From Arthrobacter nitroguajacolicus_D (GTDB taxonomy: Bacteria; Actinomycetota; Actinomycetes; Actinomycetales; Micrococcaceae), in contig NZ_JAVDSH010000011.1 of assembly GCF_031455195.1 (NCBI RefSeq), forward strand, positions 124,001-188,000: a stretch of 64,000 nucleotides of DNA. The letters are read 5' to 3'. Within the stretch, counting starts at the first letter, position 1; each line of letters opens with the position of its first letter. The position numbers and the translations under genes are program-made. Positions 1 to 6,666 of the stretch are shown in pieces. Below the pieces are notes generated by a model. It saw nothing but the letters and a program-made list of their open reading frames with translations. It was not told the origin of the DNA and searched no databases.

Positions 1-450
1 AATCGACGGAACAGTTGTCGCGGGCGGGAGCGCCGCAGGATCCATCGCAGGCGCTGGCTTGGTACTGATCTTGGGCGCATCCGGGGCGGGCAGCACGGGC
101 GTGGATGCGGACCAGCGCGGCGCAAAGTTGCCCAGGAGCCCATCAAAGGAAGGGCTGCGGGTGAAGCCCGAACTCGCGGCGGCTACGCCGCTGACGCCCA
201 GTCCCATCGCAGCCACCACGGCAACACTGACGACGGCGGTGCGGTGTTTGTGGCGCCACCGGCGCTTGGAGAGTTCGTCGTGCGGACCAGCCAGCATCGC
301 GGCGAGCTCGGCGCCAGGGGCAGGAGCCGGGACGTTGGCGAATAAACCCAGTGAAAAGAGCGCGTGCCGGAGGTCCGACGCGTCAGAGAGCTCGGCGTCG
401 AGCATGAGCCCGTCCACGATAGCTTCGCGTTCTGTATCCCTGTATGTCAT
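1..450 (-). CDS. Partial membrane protein coupled to sigma factor (anti-sigma-like)
   Basis: Runs off the left edge, so only the first 150 residues are present. The start ATG overlaps the stop of the upstream sigma-factor gene as ATGA (450-447), which implies translational coupling. The N-terminal ~70 residues are polar and alpha-helical in character. A basic stretch (KRRWRHKHR) then leads into one hydrophobic segment at about residues 73-92 (VVSVAVVAAMGLGVSGVAA). An Ala/Pro/Thr-rich region follows that would be extracytoplasmic. Gene order and one-TM topology suggest an anti-sigma or sigma-regulating membrane protein, but no HxxxCxxC zinc anti-sigma motif is visible, so this is inference only. 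Confidence 0.6.
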   Translation of the reverse strand, partial: MTYRDTEREAIVDGLMLDAELSDASDLRHALFSLGLFANVPAPAPGAELAAMLAGPHDELSKRRWRHKHRTAVVSVAVVAAMGLGVSGVAAASSGFTRSPSFDGLLGNFAPRWSASTPVLPAPDAPKISTKPAPAMDPAALPPATTVPSI

Positions 451-1001
451 GGCGCCACGTATTCCTTTACTGCCGAGTGCTCACGGAGCGTAATAAGTGC
501 CCGTCGTTGCAGCTGTTTCACTGCCCCAGCGGATTTCCCCATGATGTCGGCCACCTGCTCCACCGTCAGGCCAGCCACGATGCGCAGCGTCAGGACTTCC
601 CGTTGATCCTCGCCGAGGTGGTCCAACAGCGCCATGACCTCGTACGGCGCCAGCCGGTCCAAGGCCTCCGCCTCCGCCGAACTCGATTCGCGGGTATCCC
701 GATCGGGCTCGAACTCGTGGTGATCGGGCGCCCGGAGTTTCTTCCGGTGCTCGTCCACCATGCGTGCGTGGGCTACCGAGAAAATGAAAGTCCGCAGGCC
801 GTTGACGCCTCCGCTCAAGTCATCCAGTCGAGGCAGGACAGCCAGGAACACATCCTGCGTGACTGCCTCGGGATCGGGCACGCCTTTAGCTGTCAGGTAT
901 CCGAGCACCTGGCCCGCATAGGCCTGGTAGATGGCGCTGAACAGTTCCGCGTTATTGTCCTTGAGTGCGTGAAGCGCTTCGTCGGTCAATGCGTCGGTCA
1001 C
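447..1001 (-). CDS. ECF-type RNA polymerase sigma-70 family factor
   Basis: 184 residues starting at GTG. A region-2-like part (about residues 20-85, with AVTQDVFLAVLPRL and the helix TFIFSVAHARMVDEHRKK) is followed by a charged linker. A sigma region-4 helix-turn-helix follows at about residues 125-175 (LGEDQREVLTLRIVAGLTVE, then MGKSAGAVKQLQRRALITLR). The length fits group-4 (ECF) sigma factors. The ATGA overlap with the downstream membrane-protein gene is the usual arrangement of an ECF sigma with its regulator. The target regulon cannot be read from the window. Confidence 0.88.
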   Translation of the reverse strand: MTDALTDEALHALKDNNAELFSAIYQAYAGQVLGYLTAKGVPDPEAVTQDVFLAVLPRLDDLSGGVNGLRTFIFSVAHARMVDEHRKKLRAPDHHEFEPDRDTRESSSAEAEALDRLAPYEVMALLDHLGEDQREVLTLRIVAGLTVEQVADIMGKSAGAVKQLQRRALITLREHSAVKEYVAP

Positions 1002-1256
1002 AGGATTTGGGACTTTCGATCGGCGGCAGGTCCGTGGTTGTGGAGCCAGGTCTCCCGCCTTTGCTCGACGGGCAACCCCACCAAGGGTAACTGCTCTGCC
1101 GGACCATCCGTAGGGAAGACCCGCTTTGCCTGAGGAAAACTCCCCCGGACAAAGAAGAGCCGAGCTGGAACATGATGGGGGACAAATTCCAGCTCGGCCC
1201 TTTCAATGACGTAATCGTCGGGGCACGCCAAAGGGTTACGCGGGGTACGGATCTTT
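1002..1256. other. Intergenic region upstream of sigma factor
   Basis: About 255 bases between the sigma-factor start and the 3' end of the HNH gene. It holds the HNH-gene terminator hairpin (1159-1198) and presumably the sigma promoter. No convincing coding sequence or RNA gene was seen. Confidence 0.4.
1159..1198 (-). terminator. Rho-independent terminator of the HNH gene
   Basis: Perfect 12-bp inverted repeat: GCCGAGCTGGAA at 1159-1170 pairs with TTCCAGCTCGGC at 1187-1198, with a 16-nt loop. On the minus strand the stem is followed by a pyrimidine-rich TCTTCTTTGT tract, so it is oriented to terminate the gene ending at 1257. Confidence 0.75.
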
Positions 1257-2183
1257 TTAAGGAATTTTCTGAGGGGGTTTGCCAGGCCGGTATCCGGGCA
1301 GTGGTGCTGCTTGTGATTGGTAGCTGTGGCCGGTGGGTGTGGTGATTTTGAGCGTGTGCCGGTTTCCTGCTTCGGGTGTGGACTTCCAGCCGGGGATTTC
1401 TTTGGTGTGGTTGCAGGCTTGGCAGAGCCCGGCCCCGTTGTGAACGGTGGTGGGACCGTCTGAGTGCCACGGGACGATGTGGTCCAGGTGCAGGATGGGT
1501 GCGTCGCAGTAGGGGGTGCGGCAGGTGTTGTCTCGTGTTTCGATGAAGCGTCGTATTCCGGGTGGGAAGAAGCGTGCGCGTGAGTCGGATGCGAGCAGTT
1601 CACCGGTGTCCGGCGCCGGGCGGAGGCTGACATACCGTTCTGAGGCGGCGTGCGCTGCGCGTTCGGTGACCGTTCGGGGATCACGCCGGTACGCCGCGGC
1701 TTTGACGGCGGCGGTGATGGCTTTGTCTCCTGCACCGTCGAAGGTCCCGGTGTCGGGGGCGAGTTCGGCATCCACCGCTCCCCGGTCCTCCACGGACAAG
1801 CACGCCGTTTCCTTGACCAGCAGAGTTGCCCGCCACTCGTTCAACTGACCTGACTCCAGGGCGGCCATGGTGTGCGGCATCTCCGTGACCAAGGCTTTGG
1901 CCAGGCCCAGGAGCCGGGAGCCTTTGTTGGGGGATTCCCGCCGGGCCAACGCCACCTGCGCCGCCACGCCCTTGCCCCGCTCCGAAGCCGGGACACCGTT
2001 CCGGGCTTGTTCCTGTCGCTGGGCCACATCAAAAGCCACAGCGATCTTGGCCTGCAAACTCGAGATGGCCGACTTCATTTCCTCCAGCACCCGCAACTGC
2101 CGGACCAGATCACCACTGACCGTGCCCTCTGGCCCACGGTCAGGGCCTGCCGCAAGCACTGCGGAAGCAGCAGGCACAGACAA
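1257..2183 (-). CDS. DUF222/HNH endonuclease-like protein, internally shortened
   Basis: Belongs to the DUF222 plus C-terminal HNH family that is multicopy in Arthrobacter and mycobacteria. The HNH core is intact near the C-terminus (DNTCRTPYCDAPILHLDHIV, then HNGAGLCQACNHTKEIPGW). Family members are usually around 450-550 residues, and this one is about 308. The sequence passes straight from the mid-protein motif ERYVSLRPAPDTG to GELLASDSRARFFPPG, which in full-length relatives are separated by roughly 120-150 residues, so an in-frame internal deletion is likely. The TTG at 2183 is not backed by a strong ribosome site and the frame is open upstream, so the start is uncertain. Probably a decayed or non-functional copy. 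Confidence 0.7.
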   Translation of the reverse strand: MSVPAASAVLAAGPDRGPEGTVSGDLVRQLRVLEEMKSAISSLQAKIAVAFDVAQRQEQARNGVPASERGKGVAAQVALARRESPNKGSRLLGLAKALVTEMPHTMAALESGQLNEWRATLLVKETACLSVEDRGAVDAELAPDTGTFDGAGDKAITAAVKAAAYRRDPRTVTERAAHAASERYVSLRPAPDTGELLASDSRARFFPPGIRRFIETRDNTCRTPYCDAPILHLDHIVPWHSDGPTTVHNGAGLCQACNHTKEIPGWKSTPEAGNRHTLKITTPTGHSYQSQAAPLPGYRPGKPPQKIP

Positions 2184-2214
2184 AATAGAGCCACCAGGCT
2201 GGGCACGACGTTGG

Positions 2215-2826
2215 TCAGTCAGTCCCCTGTCCGTGGATCATCCACTGTGCCGCGCGAATGATGGCTTGGTCGCCGGCCTCCGTTCGAAGACCTGCAATGT
2301 CCGAGCGCGTGACCGCAGCACCCTCGAAAAGGCTGACGATGGCCGCAGCAACCCCCTCCACCTCTGGCTCCGGGAGCTCGGGCCGCCCTCGTCGCACCAC
2401 TCCCTGCACGTGACCCCCGTACTGCTGGTAGAAGGCCCTGAGTGCGGTGGCGGCCTGCTCATCCGAGGCAGCAAGAGCCCAGATCTCGAGGTGCATCTTG
2501 ACGTCAGCTAAACCCGAATGTTCGTGGAGCAGCGCAGTCAAGAGACGGTGGGAATCGTCACGGGTCAGGCCGCCACCTGCCGCGGGACCGAGCTCAATTC
2601 CGGCCGTCTCGGCTAGCCTCTGCAGAGAGCGTTCGAGTGTCCTCTCGAGGACAGCCCGAATGAGGTCGGCCCGGGTGGGAAAGTAGTGCTGCAGGTGCCC
2701 GATCCGTACGCCGGCGGCAGCGGCAAAGTCCCGCATCGCGGCGTTGGCATTGCCCTTGGTGACCAGGACTTCTTCAGCAGCGTCCAGCAGCGCCGCTTTC
2801 CGCAGGGCGCCCTTGCTTTCGGTCAT
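2215..2826 (-). CDS. TetR/AcrR family transcriptional regulator
   Basis: 203 residues from ATG 2826, which overlaps the stop of the upstream reductase gene as ATGA. The N-terminal helix-turn-helix is typical of TetR (LRKAALLDAAEEVL, AMRDFAAAAGVRIGHLQHYF, then PTRADLIRAVLE). The remaining ~150 residues form the ligand-binding helical domain. It is cotranscribed with the reductase and probably represses its own operon through the palindrome at 3878-3897, which overlaps the operon promoter. The ligand is unknown, perhaps a substrate of the reductase. Confidence 0.88.
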   Translation of the reverse strand: MTESKGALRKAALLDAAEEVLVTKGNANAAMRDFAAAAGVRIGHLQHYFPTRADLIRAVLERTLERSLQRLAETAGIELGPAAGGGLTRDDSHRLLTALLHEHSGLADVKMHLEIWALAASDEQAATALRAFYQQYGGHVQGVVRRGRPELPEPEVEGVAAAIVSLFEGAAVTRSDIAGLRTEAGDQAIIRAAQWMIHGQGTD

Positions 2827-3869
2827 GACCTCAATATTGTCACACCGCGTGACTCCATCTCGGCCAGGAGGGAGGCCGGATCTGGCGCTGATTCCGGGAA
2901 GGAAACGCCGGGCCGGGCGGCGTCGGCAAGCACTGTCTTCAAGCCCAGCAAGCCGCCCAACGCGGTGAGGTGCGCTTGCCCCTGGGGGTCGGATATGACG
3001 GCAGTTCGCGTTCCGCTGGGCCCCTCCACGTCCACGCGGATGTGCGCGGTTCCGCCTGCACCGGGCGAATACAGCAGGGAGCGACGCATCGGCGCCCACC
3101 GCTCTCCGCTTCCCCAGCGGAACAGTCCCACCGCGCGGGCGGCGAGCAACGCCGTCGTCGATGCGTTTGAACTGAACCCGATTCTGGTTGCCACCGAGCC
3201 CGCACCGATAGTCAGCGGCAGGGTGAACTGCTCCGGGGTGTCCAGCCGCGCCACTTTGGTGCGGTGCCCGGCAATGTCCACCCAGCGCGCGTCCGTCAAT
3301 GGGCTGACGACGGCGGCTTGGCCGCGTTTGCGTACTTCGAAGTCCAGTCCCAGCCGGTCCATGAAGTCCACGGAGTCGGCTCCGGCTTGGTCGTTAATGT
3401 CGTAACGGATGGCGACGTCGATCTGGTCCGCGCCACCGGTCTCCTGGGCCAGGGCTGCTGCGACGATGTTGGTGACCCCGCCCATCCATCCGGAACTAAG
3501 CAATACGGGGGCCGTTGGCTGGAGCAGGGTCGCCTGGGTGACTGCCCTGGTGACCCGGCTGGTCCAACGCGTGACATCCACGTAGGGAATCCCGGCACTG
3601 ATGGCTGCGCGAAGGACCCTGTCGTCGGGGTCGTTTACGGTGCTGATCACCGCCCTGACCTTGGCCGCGAAGGGTTCCGGTTGATTGAGGTCCCACTTCC
3701 TGACCGTCACGTTCGCGCTGGCCAAGTGGCTGCCGCGGTCCGGGTTTCTTCCTGTGAGGAGCAGGGTCCATTCTTTCGGGGCGAGCCGGGTCAGTGCCGT
3801 GCCCACCGTTCCGTAGCCGCCCACGATCAGCACTGGACCGCCGATATCAAGTTCTAGGGAATCATTCAT
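2823..3869 (-). CDS. Saccharopine dehydrogenase-like NAD(P)-binding oxidoreductase
   Basis: 348 residues if started at ATG 3869 (MNDSLELD). An N-terminal Rossmann motif (VLIVGGYGTVGTAL) is followed by TGRNPDRG and the family-typical ISTVNDPDDRVLRAAISAGI and SGWMGGVTNIVAAALA segments. This resembles short saccharopine-dehydrogenase-like proteins of unknown substrate. An upstream in-frame ATG at 3887 lies inside the operator palindrome. The 3869 start sits about 7 nt downstream of a TATAGT box, which points to a leaderless mRNA. It forms an operon with the TetR gene. Confidence 0.8.
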   Translation of the reverse strand: MNDSLELDIGGPVLIVGGYGTVGTALTRLAPKEWTLLLTGRNPDRGSHLASANVTVRKWDLNQPEPFAAKVRAVISTVNDPDDRVLRAAISAGIPYVDVTRWTSRVTRAVTQATLLQPTAPVLLSSGWMGGVTNIVAAALAQETGGADQIDVAIRYDINDQAGADSVDFMDRLGLDFEVRKRGQAAVVSPLTDARWVDIAGHRTKVARLDTPEQFTLPLTIGAGSVATRIGFSSNASTTALLAARAVGLFRWGSGERWAPMRRSLLYSPGAGGTAHIRVDVEGPSGTRTAVISDPQGQAHLTALGGLLGLKTVLADAARPGVSFPESAPDPASLLAEMESRGVTILRS

Positions 3870-3876
3870 ACATTCA

Positions 3877-3882
3877 CTATAG
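3877..3882 (-). promoter_or_regulatory. Probable -10 box of a leaderless promoter
   Basis: On the minus strand TATAGT is followed by GAATGT and then the ATG at 3869. Initiation 6-8 nt downstream of a -10 hexamer would place the first transcribed base at or next to the ATG. No Shine-Dalgarno sequence precedes that ATG, which is consistent with a leaderless transcript. Confidence 0.55.
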
Positions 3883-3897
3883 GTCATTTGACCTATA
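3878..3897. promoter_or_regulatory. Perfect 9-2-9 palindrome, probable TetR operator
   Basis: TATAGGTCA (3878-3886), two bases, then TGACCTATA (3889-3897). The site overlaps the likely -10 element of the reductase-tetR operon. That is where an autorepressing TetR protein would bind. Confidence 0.7.
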
Positions 3898-3991
3898 AAT
3901 CTCGGCGGGTGGACCTGTAGCCGCTGAGCAACCCGGAGTAGGCTGCACTTATCTGCCGGAGCAATACCCCTGAGTAGGCAAAGGAGAGTTC

Positions 3992-4180
3992 ATGACACTT
4001 CCTCCAACCCACGAGCCCGAACCGTTTCCCCCGGATCCCGGACCCGTTCCGCCACCGCCGGATCCCACCACCCCGTTCCCGCCAAGCCCCATCCCGGACC
4101 CCAATCCCACACCTGGCCCGACGCCCACTCCTGACCCAGGTCCCGTGCCGCCGCACCCAAACCCGGACCCCACTTACTGA
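3992..4180 (+). CDS. Small proline-rich protein
   Basis: 62 codons starting at ATG, preceded by a good ribosome site (AAAGGAGAG, 3979-3987). Nearly the whole protein is Pro with Asp/Gly/Thr in PDP/PTP-type repeats (for example DPTTPFPPSPIPDPNPTPGP). There is no signal peptide or membrane segment. A strong hairpin terminator follows at 4214-4253. The ribosome site and the terminator support a real gene, but low-complexity GC-rich sequence can also give spurious open frames. Function unknown; extended polyproline-type peptides often act as spacers or binding surfaces. Confidence 0.5.
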   Translation: MTLPPTHEPEPFPPDPGPVPPPPDPTTPFPPSPIPDPNPTPGPTPTPDPGPVPPHPNPDPTY

Positions 4181-4213
4181 CTTCCTGGACTAAGCACGAC
4201 TTGGATTAAGTGC

Positions 4214-4253
4214 GACGGCGGCTGGTTGCCTGTGTGGGCAACCAGCCGCCGTC
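4214..4253. terminator. Strong hairpin terminator between convergent genes
   Basis: 17-bp perfect stem: GACGGCGGCTGGTTGCC (4214-4230) pairs with GGCAACCAGCCGCCGTC (4237-4253), with a 6-nt loop and a GGGGTTT tail on the plus strand. It lies between the proline-rich gene and the DUF1801 gene, so it can serve both. Confidence 0.8.
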
Positions 4254-4268
4254 GGGGTTTAAGTCGCC

Positions 4269-4724
4269 TTAGGCGACAGCCCTCTTGATGAGGTCAACGA
4301 TCCTTGCTTCCACGTCCGGGGTGATTTCCTTCAGGGCAAAAGACGTGGGCCACATGGGTCCGTCGTCCAGGGCGGCATTCTCTTCGAAGCCGAGCGTCGC
4401 GTAACGGCTCTTGAATTTGTCGGCGCTCTTGAAGAAGACGATGTTCTTCCCGTCTTTGGCGTAGGCCGGCATGCCGTACCAGGTTTTGGGTGTCAGTTCC
4501 GGCGCGTGTTCCTTGACGAGGGCGTGGAGGCGCTTGGCCATTGCCTGGTCCGACTCAGGCATTTCGGCGATCTTTGCCTGGACGTCCGCCTCCCCGTCCG
4601 CGTCGGACGACTTCTTCCTGGAGGTCTTCTTCAGTTCCTGCGCGCGCTCCTTCATTGCCGAGCGTTCATCATCGCTGAATCCGTCGTAGGACTTGGTCCT
4701 GTCAGCTGTTCCTGTCCCAGCCAT
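4269..4724 (-). CDS. DUF1801 (YdhG-like) family protein
   Basis: 151 residues from ATG 4724, with AAGGGGG as ribosome site. The N-terminal ~60 residues are charged (RAQELKKTSRKKSSDADGE). The C-terminal ~90 residues match the DUF1801 fold: MAKRLHALVKEHAPELTPKT, WYGMPAYAKDGKNIVFF, then TLGFEENAALDDG. Members are small soluble proteins, sometimes called iron-chaperone-like, with no proven enzymatic role in most bacteria. It is monocistronic and divergent from the secreted-protein gene at 4981. Confidence 0.75.
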   Translation of the reverse strand: MAGTGTADRTKSYDGFSDDERSAMKERAQELKKTSRKKSSDADGEADVQAKIAEMPESDQAMAKRLHALVKEHAPELTPKTWYGMPAYAKDGKNIVFFKSADKFKSRYATLGFEENAALDDGPMWPTSFALKEITPDVEARIVDLIKRAVA

Positions 4725-4907
4725 TGCGGCCCCCTTATTTGTTGGACATTGTGCGGATACCTCAACGGTAGGAGCCGGGCGCACCCGCTGCTTCTCCGAT
4801 CCTGCTCGCTTGCCGATGCGGCAGTCTTGAGGTTTTCCTGAGGAACCGTTGCGGGTTTGCAGGAGTGCTTCTTGAGGGTGGCTTGGCAATGTTGTTCCCA
4901 AGCCCCG

Positions 4908-4951
4908 CCGGGCCTGATCGGATTCTCCAACCCCAGCCCGATCAGGCCCGG
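4908..4951 (+). repeat. Perfect 14-bp inverted repeat in the 5' region of a secreted-protein gene
   Basis: CCGGGCCTGATCGG (4908-4921) and CCGATCAGGCCCGG (4938-4951) flank a 16-nt spacer. The repeat ends 13 nt before the ribosome site of the gene at 4981. It has no following U-tract, so a plain terminator is unlikely. An operator, an mRNA leader hairpin or an attenuator are all possible. Confidence 0.6.
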
Positions 4952-4980
4952 TGCGAAACACCAAAAGGAGGATGACCACC

Positions 4981-5415
4981 ATGACCACGCGGAACAGCGT
5001 CCTGCGCAGCCTGGTGATCGCCGCCGTCGTGCTTCTTGGCCTCGTCACAGCACCAACAGCGGCATTTGCCGCATTCACCGACACCGAGCACAGCGCCCCG
5101 CAGTTCTCCACCGCCAGCCTCGCCGCCCCGGCAACCGCGAACGTGTCCATGAGCTGCTCGTTCGGTATCCGGGCAACGGTCACGGTCAATTCCTTCGGGG
5201 CAGTAACCAACGCGAACTACCACGACATCAAGATCTTCGACCGCTCCGGCAACCTCGAGTTCACCGGCGACCTCAGCAAGGCCAGCGGCAAGACCTACAC
5301 CTCGGGCTACGAAGTGATCGGAACCTGGACCTACGAAATCCGCGGTTATTACAAGGTTCCGGGCACCAGCAATGTCTGGACGGGCAAGGTCCTCAAGGGC
5401 ACCTTGACCTGCTGA
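4981..5415 (+). CDS. Small exported protein with SipW-type N-terminus
   Basis: 144 residues. ATG 4981 is chosen because AAAGGAGG ends 9 nt upstream; the ATG at 4972 is too close to it. The N-terminus MTTRNSVLRSL plus a hydrophobic stretch ends at AAFAAFTDTEHSAPQFSTAS. The pattern aromatic-T-D-x-E-x-S just after the hydrophobic core recalls SipW-dependent signal peptides. The mature part (about residues 35-144) is probably a beta-rich domain with one conserved-looking Cys pair (MSCSF and the C-terminal LTC). A terminator follows. Function unknown; it may be processed by the SipW-like peptidase encoded at 61987-62508. Confidence 0.7.
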   Translation: MTTRNSVLRSLVIAAVVLLGLVTAPTAAFAAFTDTEHSAPQFSTASLAAPATANVSMSCSFGIRATVTVNSFGAVTNANYHDIKIFDRSGNLEFTGDLSKASGKTYTSGYEVIGTWTYEIRGYYKVPGTSNVWTGKVLKGTLTC

Positions 5416-5437
5416 CCCGGCATTCGCCCACACACTC

Positions 5438-5488
5438 CAACGGCCCCGACACGCTTATGCAGATGGCGTATCGGGGCCGTTGGCCTTT
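5438..5488 (+). terminator. Hairpin terminator
   Basis: CAACGGCCCCGA (5438-5449) pairs with TCGGGGCCGTTG (5471-5482), followed by GCCTTTT on the plus strand. It lies between the convergent secreted-protein gene and the oxidase gene ending at 5499. Confidence 0.75.
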
Positions 5489-5498
5489 TGCGTTCGGG

Positions 5499-6617
5499 CT
5501 AGGAGAACCGGCCCGGCCGGAACGTGGCGAACATGGGGTGCTTGTCCCCCGTCAGGATCTCCCCGGAGAGCAACTCGCCTGCGATGAGGCCCAGCGTGGC
5601 ACCTGAGTGGGTGAAGGCTACGAAACAGCCCGGCACCTGGCCGAGCTCCCCGAAGACTGGTTCGCCGTCGCCCGGGATTGGCTTGTACCCGATCTTCCAC
5701 GATGCCGGCTTGAGCTCGGGGTTTCCTGCGATCAGCTTGGATGATTCATCCGCCAATTCCTGGACGACGTCATCCGGGATGGTGAACGAACCGTCCGGGT
5801 GCTCAGTGATGTGCCCTTCATACCAGTCGTGATCCAAGGCAAAAGTGTTACCCGGATTGGGTCGCACGGCAGCGCGCGGCGTATTCATCACTGCCTCGAC
5901 CTGGTGCTCCACGGGCTTGGTAACAACCAGCATGGAGACCGGGGAACCGTTCGGTATCTCGACCCCGAGCGGTTTTACGACGGCGGGCGTCGCGGCACCG
6001 CAGGCTACGAGAACGGCGTCCGCGGGGTAGGTTTCACCGGTGGCGGTTTCGACGCCGGTAGCCCGGCCGCCCTCCACCATCACCGAGGCTTTACCTGCGT
6101 TGAGGACCAACTGGCCGCCCATGGCGTGGAATTCCTCCATCAGGAAGTTCACCAGGTCCGGCAGGCTGACCCAGCCCTCGCCAGGATTGAAGATTGCGTT
6201 CTCCGGGACGGCACTGGCGTCGATGCCTGGCGTGACCGAGCCGATTTCTTCAGGGGCCAGCAGTTGGGAGTCGTAGCCGATGGACTTCTCGTAGGCGTGC
6301 CGGGCTTTGGTGACCTCACTTTCCCCGGCGGCGTTCCACATGAGCCCGCCCCCGAACTGCAACCATTCCCGGCTGGGATCGGCGGCGAACAGCGTGCGGT
6401 ACCGGTCAACGCCAGCGATGCGCAGCTGGTGATAGGGAGTGGAGCGTTCCCCGGCGGAGTTGAGCCAGGACAAGGACCGGCCCGTGGCTTCGCTGGCGAG
6501 GCCCTGTTCGGTCAAGAGGGTGACTGTTGCGCCTTGGCGGAGCAGGTGGACGGCGGTGGAGACGCCCAGGATGCCGCCGCCAATGACGGCGACATGCTTA
6601 ATAGCAGTGGAGGACAT
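5499..6617 (-). CDS. FAD-dependent amine/D-amino-acid-type oxidoreductase (DAO family)
   Basis: 372 residues from ATG 6617. The N-terminal dinucleotide-binding motif is VAVIGGGILGVSTAVHLLRQ, and the central DAO-type part includes GLMWNAAGES and the VLVACGAATPAVVKPLG motif. The C-terminal FAD contact is FVAFTHSGATLGLIAGELLS. DAO-family flavoproteins oxidise secondary amines, D-amino acids or N-substituted amino acids to imines. It is the last gene of a LacI-linked operon with a polar amino-acid ABC transporter and a Gfo/Idh/MocA dehydrogenase. That context suggests an amine or amino-acid conjugate as substrate, but the exact compound cannot be read. Confidence 0.85.
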   Translation of the reverse strand: MSSTAIKHVAVIGGGILGVSTAVHLLRQGATVTLLTEQGLASEATGRSLSWLNSAGERSTPYHQLRIAGVDRYRTLFAADPSREWLQFGGGLMWNAAGESEVTKARHAYEKSIGYDSQLLAPEEIGSVTPGIDASAVPENAIFNPGEGWVSLPDLVNFLMEEFHAMGGQLVLNAGKASVMVEGGRATGVETATGETYPADAVLVACGAATPAVVKPLGVEIPNGSPVSMLVVTKPVEHQVEAVMNTPRAAVRPNPGNTFALDHDWYEGHITEHPDGSFTIPDDVVQELADESSKLIAGNPELKPASWKIGYKPIPGDGEPVFGELGQVPGCFVAFTHSGATLGLIAGELLSGEILTGDKHPMFATFRPGRFS

Positions 6618-6666
6618 GCGTGATCTCTCTTTCAGGTTCTGGATGCTGAGGCGCGTGTGAAGCTGC

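Noticed and set aside
1257..2183. HNH protein as part of a homing or mobile element
   Set aside because: No inverted repeats, transposase, integrase or target duplication nearby; DUF222/HNH proteins are ordinary multicopy chromosomal genes in this group.
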